The notes under the pieces: generated by a model
Told to the model about the DNA's origin: nothing
Database searches by the model: none
The model's input: only the letters and a program-made list of their open reading frames with translations
Part shown: piece by piece, positions 7,116-10,651 of the stretch
Position numbering within the stretch: position 1 is the first letter of the stretch
Layout: each line of letters opens with the position of its first letter
Program-made: the position numbers and the translations under genes
Assembly (NCBI GenBank): GCA_937898375.1
Contig: CALEJX010000419.1
Location: forward strand, 1 to 10,651
From: an uncultured Ruminococcus sp.
GTDB lineage: Bacteria > Bacillota > Clostridia > Oscillospirales > Ruminococcaceae
Direction of reading: 5' to 3'
DNA length: 10,651 bases

Positions 7116-7132
7116 TTGAAAGGAGTATACTC

Positions 7133-7942
7133 ATGAAAAAGAACACGAAAAATAAAAAGGGTATGACTCTTGTAGAGGTCATCATAGCCATGGCGCTTCT
7201 GTCTGGTATGTCTGCTATGCTTGTGACTGTTGCAGTTGCGGCAAAAAGGCAGAACCTTGAAAACTATTACCGCAATAATGAAATGTATACTCAGGCAGTA
7301 AATGCCGAGCAGTATAATGATAACAAGACCGTCGATATGAACGAGATAAAGGTCAACAAGTTTTCTTCAAGTGGCAAAACTACAAATGAGTTTGCCCTTG
7401 AAGCAGACTTTGGCAGTGGTATAAAGTTCAATACTACAGCCTACGGCTTCAAAGCAAAGCTCAATAGTATCGACGCTGACGCAGGCTATCAGCTTAAGTT
7501 TCTTCAGGGCAAGGACGTAAACATCACACCTAACCCTGATAATAGCGTTTATTGGGTAAAGTTCTATAACAATTCCGGTTCTGATATGAATTTCTATGCT
7601 CTTACCCCTGAGCTTACAGGCGGAAAGTTCTTTGATGTAAATAATAACTCATCAGGAAATTCACTTCTTATCCCTGTTGGCGACGGCGGAAACCAGCAGT
7701 TTGGCGTTGTGCTTTCAGGTGTAACAGGAACTGACTACTTTGGCTTCTCACAGTCGTCCGATCTTTACAGCGACGCTCCGACAGCGGACACAGCCGCATT
7801 TAAGATCACAAATACAAACTTTGATTATTTCCTTGAGAAAGATGCGTCTGGTAAAGCCACAGGTTATGTAGTTATCCACTATATGGGCGGCTCTGATTAC
7901 AAAAATCAGGCTGATTATGACGCAGCACATTCAACACCATAA
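7133..7942 (+). CDS. PilV-like minor prepilin, 269 aa
   Basis: A classical prepilin N-terminus is visible: basic leader MKKNTKNKKG, cleavage expected after Gly10, mature start MTLVE with Glu at position 5, and a hydrophobic helix to about residue 37. This pattern supports insertion into a type IV pilus. The 230-residue ectodomain is rich in Asn, Asp, Ser, Gly and Tyr, contains no cysteine, and is not recognised; it is longer than a usual GspI/PilV domain. AGGAG at 7121-7125 lies 7 bases before the ATG. The gene starts 17 bases after the PilX-like gene and its stop codon overlaps the ribosome binding site of the next gene, so the three minor pilins are very likely one transcript and act as one tip complex. 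The PilV label rests on position and signature rather than domain identity. Confidence 0.75.
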   Translation: MKKNTKNKKGMTLVEVIIAMALLSGMSAMLVTVAVAAKRQNLENYYRNNEMYTQAVNAEQYNDNKTVDMNEIKVNKFSSSGKTTNEFALEADFGSGIKFNTTAYGFKAKLNSIDADAGYQLKFLQGKDVNITPNPDNSVYWVKFYNNSGSDMNFYALTPELTGGKFFDVNNNSSGNSLLIPVGDGGNQQFGVVLSGVTGTDYFGFSQSSDLYSDAPTADTAAFKITNTNFDYFLEKDASGKATGYVVIHYMGGSDYKNQADYDAAHSTP

Positions 7943-7960
7943 GGAGGGAGGATCTTGAAA

Positions 7961-9826
7961 ATGAATAAAAACCGCAAGGGTTTTACCCTTGTTGAGCTTA
8001 TCGTTGTGGTAACGATTTTCGGTGTGATCCTCGGCGCTATCCTTAATCTTATCAAACCTACAAACGCCGTTTATCATGACGCTGACGCCACAATGGAAAG
8101 TAATATCATAGGCTCGGGACTTATTGACTACCTCGATGACGAACTGAGATATTCTACTAATATTCTTGTGCTTAAAGATTATATAGGTGTGCCTAAAGTG
8201 TCAACTTCCGGTACGATCGGCGCAAGCGGCGTGACTTACTCAAACTGCCTTATTATCGATAATAACAATCTTCGTGGTTATAGTCTGAAAAACTATTCAG
8301 GCAGCGATACAGACACAGCAGCTAAGAGAATGGGTGCAAAAGGCTGTATCATCAATGTTGGCAATGTAAACTCAGATGGTATTAACTTCAACAACTCTAA
8401 GGTTGCACGAGGCGTTGATTTTTACGATAACTATAAGTTCGATATCAGCGCTGGCATAAGCAAGATAGAAGATATGTATACTCTTGACGTTTCTCTTACA
8501 GCTTATCAGCCAACATATAACAACGGCAGCTATACTTTCACAAAAACAAAGTATAAAAAGGACGCTTCTGTAAATCTCACAAACATTAACATCGATGACG
8601 GCGACTCATACAATGTTAATGATTATATTGATTTCTCAACGGCTGCTGACTATGTCACCTATCCGCAGGCAGCTGTACCGTCAGGTTGTACCGCTCAGCA
8701 GGAAAAGTATTACAGTTATGATGCTTCAAACACATACACTTACATTTTCTATGATAAGACAACAGTTTCAAGTTCAAAGGCATATAATGTAAAGTTTATC
8801 TATTCCGCAAGTGATCCTGATTCTTCAAAAGCAGGCACTGAGATCGAGTCTAAATCTGTTAAGGCAGGTACACTTTACCAGACTCCTCCGACCATGGCAA
8901 CAAGAACAGGATATGGCACGCCTTATTGGGTAGATAACAAAAACAATGTTGTTGACTTTACCACAGGTGTAACGATAAACAAGGATATGGTATTCTCCTG
9001 TGTTTACCCTCCTATTGCACCAAAAGATCAGTTTACAGTAACATTTGAGAATATCAACGGCACTACATTTACTACAACGAGTGTATATGACGGCGACTTC
9101 GCAAATGATCCGGGTACACCAGCTGATTTTGATTCTGTAAAGCAGGATTTTGTTAAGTGGGTATACAAATCAGATACCACAAAGGGTCTTACTGATGTTT
9201 CTATCACAGATAATACAGCGGTTTTCGTTCCTGTTGTACAGGACAAACATAAGGTCGAGTTTAAATTAAATGGTTCTTTAATAAATGCCTCAACCATTTA
9301 TGTTTCAGACGGACAGTATGCAAGCTACCCAGGTTCTACACCTGTTTCGTCAGATGCTGACAAGATTTTTGGCGGTTGGGTCGTAGAAGGCACAAGCGAT
9401 GATATATCTACTAAGGTTATAACATCTGATACAGTTTTTGAGGCAATTTTCATCTCGAAACCGACTAATGATTTGTACGTTCTTAGTAGTATTGCAAGAA
9501 AAATCAGCGATGGTGAGATTGACTATGATATAACAATACAGAATAATGGTTCTGATGTTGTAAAGGTTTGGTCGCTTAGTGCAAATGTTGGTTTTGCATT
9601 TGATCAGATGCAGGCGGATTGGAGATTGAAAATTCCAAATGATAAGGTTTGTGAATTTACAACTAACAATGATTTGAATAATCCTTCAAACTGTGTATTT
9701 ATTCCAGCAGGTGGAACTGTCACCGTTACGTTGTATTTTAAGAAATACAATGATCCAAAGTATACCGAGGATCTTTTAAACTATCCATTGAATCCATCAG
9801 ATATTACAGTATCTAAGGTACAGTAG
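7961..9826 (+). CDS. PilW-like minor prepilin with InlB-type repeats and C-terminal beta domain, 621 aa
   Basis: The leader MNKNRKG is followed by FTLVELIVVVTIFGVIL, a textbook prepilin helix with Glu at mature position 5. Residues about 30-270 form a variable pilin-like ectodomain with YLDDELRYST after the helix, as in PilW/GspJ proteins. Three tandem modules of about 73 residues follow (275-350, 355-428, 429-500) with the InlB B-repeat/Flg_new pattern. The last 120 residues (501-621) form another beta domain with ITIQNNGS, a conserved-looking VWSL, and IPAGGTVTVTLYF, reminiscent of cellulose-binding or similar Ig-like domains. Two starts are possible: TTG 7955 or ATG 7961; AAGGAGGGAGG (7941-7951) could serve either, and I chose ATG. 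Far longer than ordinary PilW/GspJ (about 200-350), so probably an adhesive tip subunit. Leucine codon use changes sharply near 9250. Confidence 0.8.
   Translation: MNKNRKGFTLVELIVVVTIFGVILGAILNLIKPTNAVYHDADATMESNIIGSGLIDYLDDELRYSTNILVLKDYIGVPKVSTSGTIGASGVTYSNCLIIDNNNLRGYSLKNYSGSDTDTAAKRMGAKGCIINVGNVNSDGINFNNSKVARGVDFYDNYKFDISAGISKIEDMYTLDVSLTAYQPTYNNGSYTFTKTKYKKDASVNLTNINIDDGDSYNVNDYIDFSTAADYVTYPQAAVPSGCTAQQEKYYSYDASNTYTYIFYDKTTVSSSKAYNVKFIYSASDPDSSKAGTEIESKSVKAGTLYQTPPTMATRTGYGTPYWVDNKNNVVDFTTGVTINKDMVFSCVYPPIAPKDQFTVTFENINGTTFTTTSVYDGDFANDPGTPADFDSVKQDFVKWVYKSDTTKGLTDVSITDNTAVFVPVVQDKHKVEFKLNGSLINASTIYVSDGQYASYPGSTPVSSDADKIFGGWVVEGTSDDISTKVITSDTVFEAIFISKPTNDLYVLSSIARKISDGEIDYDITIQNNGSDVVKVWSLSANVGFAFDQMQADWRLKIPNDKVCEFTTNNDLNNPSNCVFIPAGGTVTVTLYFKKYNDPKYTEDLLNYPLNPSDITVSKVQ
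8783..9460 (+). other. Three tandem InlB/Flg_new-like modules within the PilW-like gene
   Basis: Each module starts with a beta strand (YNVKFIYS, QFTVTFEN, HKVEFKLN), has a mid-module strand-turn leading to a proline (VKAGTLYQTPP, VYDGDFANDPG, VSDGQYASYPG), then an aromatic-Trp core (TPYWV, FVKWV, FGGWV), and ends with a threonine/aspartate strand (NKDMVFSCVY, TDNTAVFVPV, TSDTVFEAIF). This is the order of the InlB B-repeat/Listeria-Bacteroides repeat found in many surface proteins. The modules are diverged from each other at the DNA level, so they are not a recent duplication. Confidence 0.65.
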
Positions 9827-9835
9827 TTTATTTCT

Positions 9836-9862
9836 CAATCAGACCCCTTACGGGTCTGATTG
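9836..9862. terminator. Perfect 11-bp hairpin after the PilW-like gene
   Basis: CAATCAGACCC (9836-9846) and GGGTCTGATTG (9852-9862) pair perfectly around a 5-base loop, 9 bases after the stop codon. It lacks a U-run on either side, so on its own it is more likely to protect the mRNA 3' end or assist the bidirectional terminator immediately downstream. Confidence 0.55.
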
Positions 9863-9865
9863 CTG

Positions 9866-9908
9866 AAAAAATCCCCTTAACAGAACAAATCTATTAAGAG
9901 GATTTTTT
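9866..9908. terminator. Bidirectional terminator between convergent pilus genes
   Basis: AAAAAATCC (9866-9874) pairs with GGATTTTTT (9900-9908), and CTTAA (9876-9880) with TTAAG (9894-9898), with one mismatch (C9875/A9899) and a 13-base loop. The A6 and T6 flanks form the stem base, so either strand gives a hairpin ending in six U residues. It lies between the plus-strand minor pilin operon and the minus-strand peptidase gene and should stop both. Confidence 0.75.
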
Positions 9909-9912
9909 GGGC

Positions 9913-9944
9913 AAAAAAAATTCCGCAGTATCAAACTGCGGAAT
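9913..9944 (-). terminator. Rho-independent terminator of the prepilin peptidase gene
   Basis: ATTCCGCAGT (9920-9929) and ACTGCGGAAT (9935-9944) form a perfect 10-bp stem with a 5-base loop. Read on the minus strand it begins 8 bases after the pilD stop codon and is followed by eight U residues (A8 at 9913-9920 on the plus strand). This is a canonical intrinsic terminator. Confidence 0.85.
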
Positions 9945-9952
9945 ATGTGCAA

Positions 9953-10651
9953 CTATCTTATTATGAGCATTGCTTCATTCATCATCTCGTTGAGACCTGT
10001 GAAGTCCATGTACCATGAGCCGATCTGCTCTGAGTACAATGCAGCAACAGCAATTCCTATGGAGAGATATGGACCAAATGCAAATACAGATTCACCATTG
10101 CGGTGCTTCTGGATAAGTCCGCCGATCGAGCCTGTTATCAGACCGATAAGCAGCGCTACCAGTGCACCCTGCATTCCGAGAAATAGTCCAGCGGCTGCCA
10201 TGAGATATACATCTCCCATGCCCATTGCTTTCTCATGCGTGATAAGACTGATAATAAGTAAAGGCACGCTCACAATGAAAAATCCGATTATCTGTGACTT
10301 AAGCGTAAGTCCTGTCTGATCTCTGCAAAAAATGTATTCGGCAACACCAAGCAACCCAATAAATATCACCACATATGTGTTGATGAGCTGTGTGTCCCAA
10401 TCCATGAAGAATACAACGATAAGAGCTGAGAATAAAAGACAGACAAGCGCCGCACGAAGCGGATTGAAGATTCCATTGAAGTGATAGAATACCCATAAAT
10501 ATAGCAGTGCGTTGAGTGACTCCACCACAGTGTATCTCGGGGATATTTTGGCACCGCAATTTCGGCACTTTCCACGAAGTACGCACCAGCTTATTATCGG
10601 TATCAGGTCACGCCGCTTGATAGGTTCTCCGCAAGTCATGCAGTGAGAATC
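9953..10651 (-). CDS. pilD: Prepilin leader peptidase (A24 family), 5' end outside window
   Basis: This integral membrane aspartic protease cleaves the basic leaders of the prepilins and usually N-methylates the new N-terminus. In-window residues number 232; the frame stays open to the right edge (DSHC precedes the first in-window Met), so the start and first membrane helix are missing. The zinc-binding CxxC pairs are complete: CMTC at the edge and CRNC 22 residues later, with the family segment RRDLIPIISW between and SPRYTVVE after. The two catalytic aspartates are visible in FMDWDTQLI and GMGDVYL (about residues 84 and 147 counted from the edge). FAFGPYLSIG is the conserved C-terminal motif. 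Several membrane helices follow the normal pattern. It is convergent to the pilus operon and is expected to process the three prepilins encoded here. Confidence 0.95.
   Translation of the reverse strand, partial: DSHCMTCGEPIKRRDLIPIISWCVLRGKCRNCGAKISPRYTVVESLNALLYLWVFYHFNGIFNPLRAALVCLLFSALIVVFFMDWDTQLINTYVVIFIGLLGVAEYIFCRDQTGLTLKSQIIGFFIVSVPLLIISLITHEKAMGMGDVYLMAAAGLFLGMQGALVALLIGLITGSIGGLIQKHRNGESVFAFGPYLSIGIAVAALYSEQIGSWYMDFTGLNEMMNEAMLIIR

Noticed and set aside
9945..10319. Plus-strand open frame of 124 codons opposite pilD
   Set aside because: It is an antisense shadow of the clear prepilin peptidase, with no ribosome binding site and no recognisable protein pattern.
1..10651. tRNA, rRNA, CRISPR arrays, insertion sequences or phage genes
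   Set aside because: I saw no regularly spaced repeats, transposase motifs, terminal inverted repeats or RNA gene signatures in the window.

Overview
The window looks like part of a chromosome from an anaerobic Gram-positive clostridium, most plausibly a Ruminococcus-like member of the Oscillospiraceae. This is inferred from roughly 40% GC by eye, strong GGAGG ribosome binding sites, the type IV pilus gene style and a RecG tail of Firmicutes type. The species cannot be fixed from the sequence alone.

Layout: positions 1-326 hold the C-terminal end of recG. It is followed by an unrecognised four-helix membrane protein (416-982) and a 287-base gene-free stretch with an inverted repeat and a good sigma-A promoter (TTGCGA, 17 bases, TATAAT). 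From there a type IV pilus (T4P) cluster runs rightwards: pilC platform protein (1270-2466), a fused pilM-pilN gene (2569-4053), a pilO-like gene (4056-4775), then three large minor-pilin-like genes of PilX type (4923-7115), PilV type (7133-7942) and PilW type (7961-9826). A convergent prepilin peptidase gene (pilD) enters from the right edge on the minus strand (9953-10651, 5' end outside). Three hairpins lie between the PilW-like gene and pilD, including a bidirectional terminator and a strong U-run terminator for pilD.

How the genes fit together: PilC is the inner-membrane platform. PilMN and PilO form the alignment complex linking the cytoplasmic motor to the fibre. PilD removes the basic leader peptides of the prepilins. 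The PilX/V/W-like proteins would form the initiating tip of the fibre. No pilB/pilT motor ATPase and no ordinary short major pilin is present, so they must lie elsewhere.

Most unusual points: (1) PilM and PilN are one polypeptide, a GspL-like arrangement, with the PilN INLL motif kept at the junction and an apparently degraded PilM nucleotide site; (2) the PilW-like minor pilin carries three tandem InlB/Flg_new-like modules and a C-terminal beta domain that resembles a carbohydrate-binding module, so it may be a tip adhesin; (3) leucine codon choice in that gene switches abruptly near position 9250, from no TTA/TTG in 18 leucines to 8 of 11, suggesting that the end of the gene was acquired or exchanged; (4) hairpins inside the operon may divide it into separately expressed blocks.
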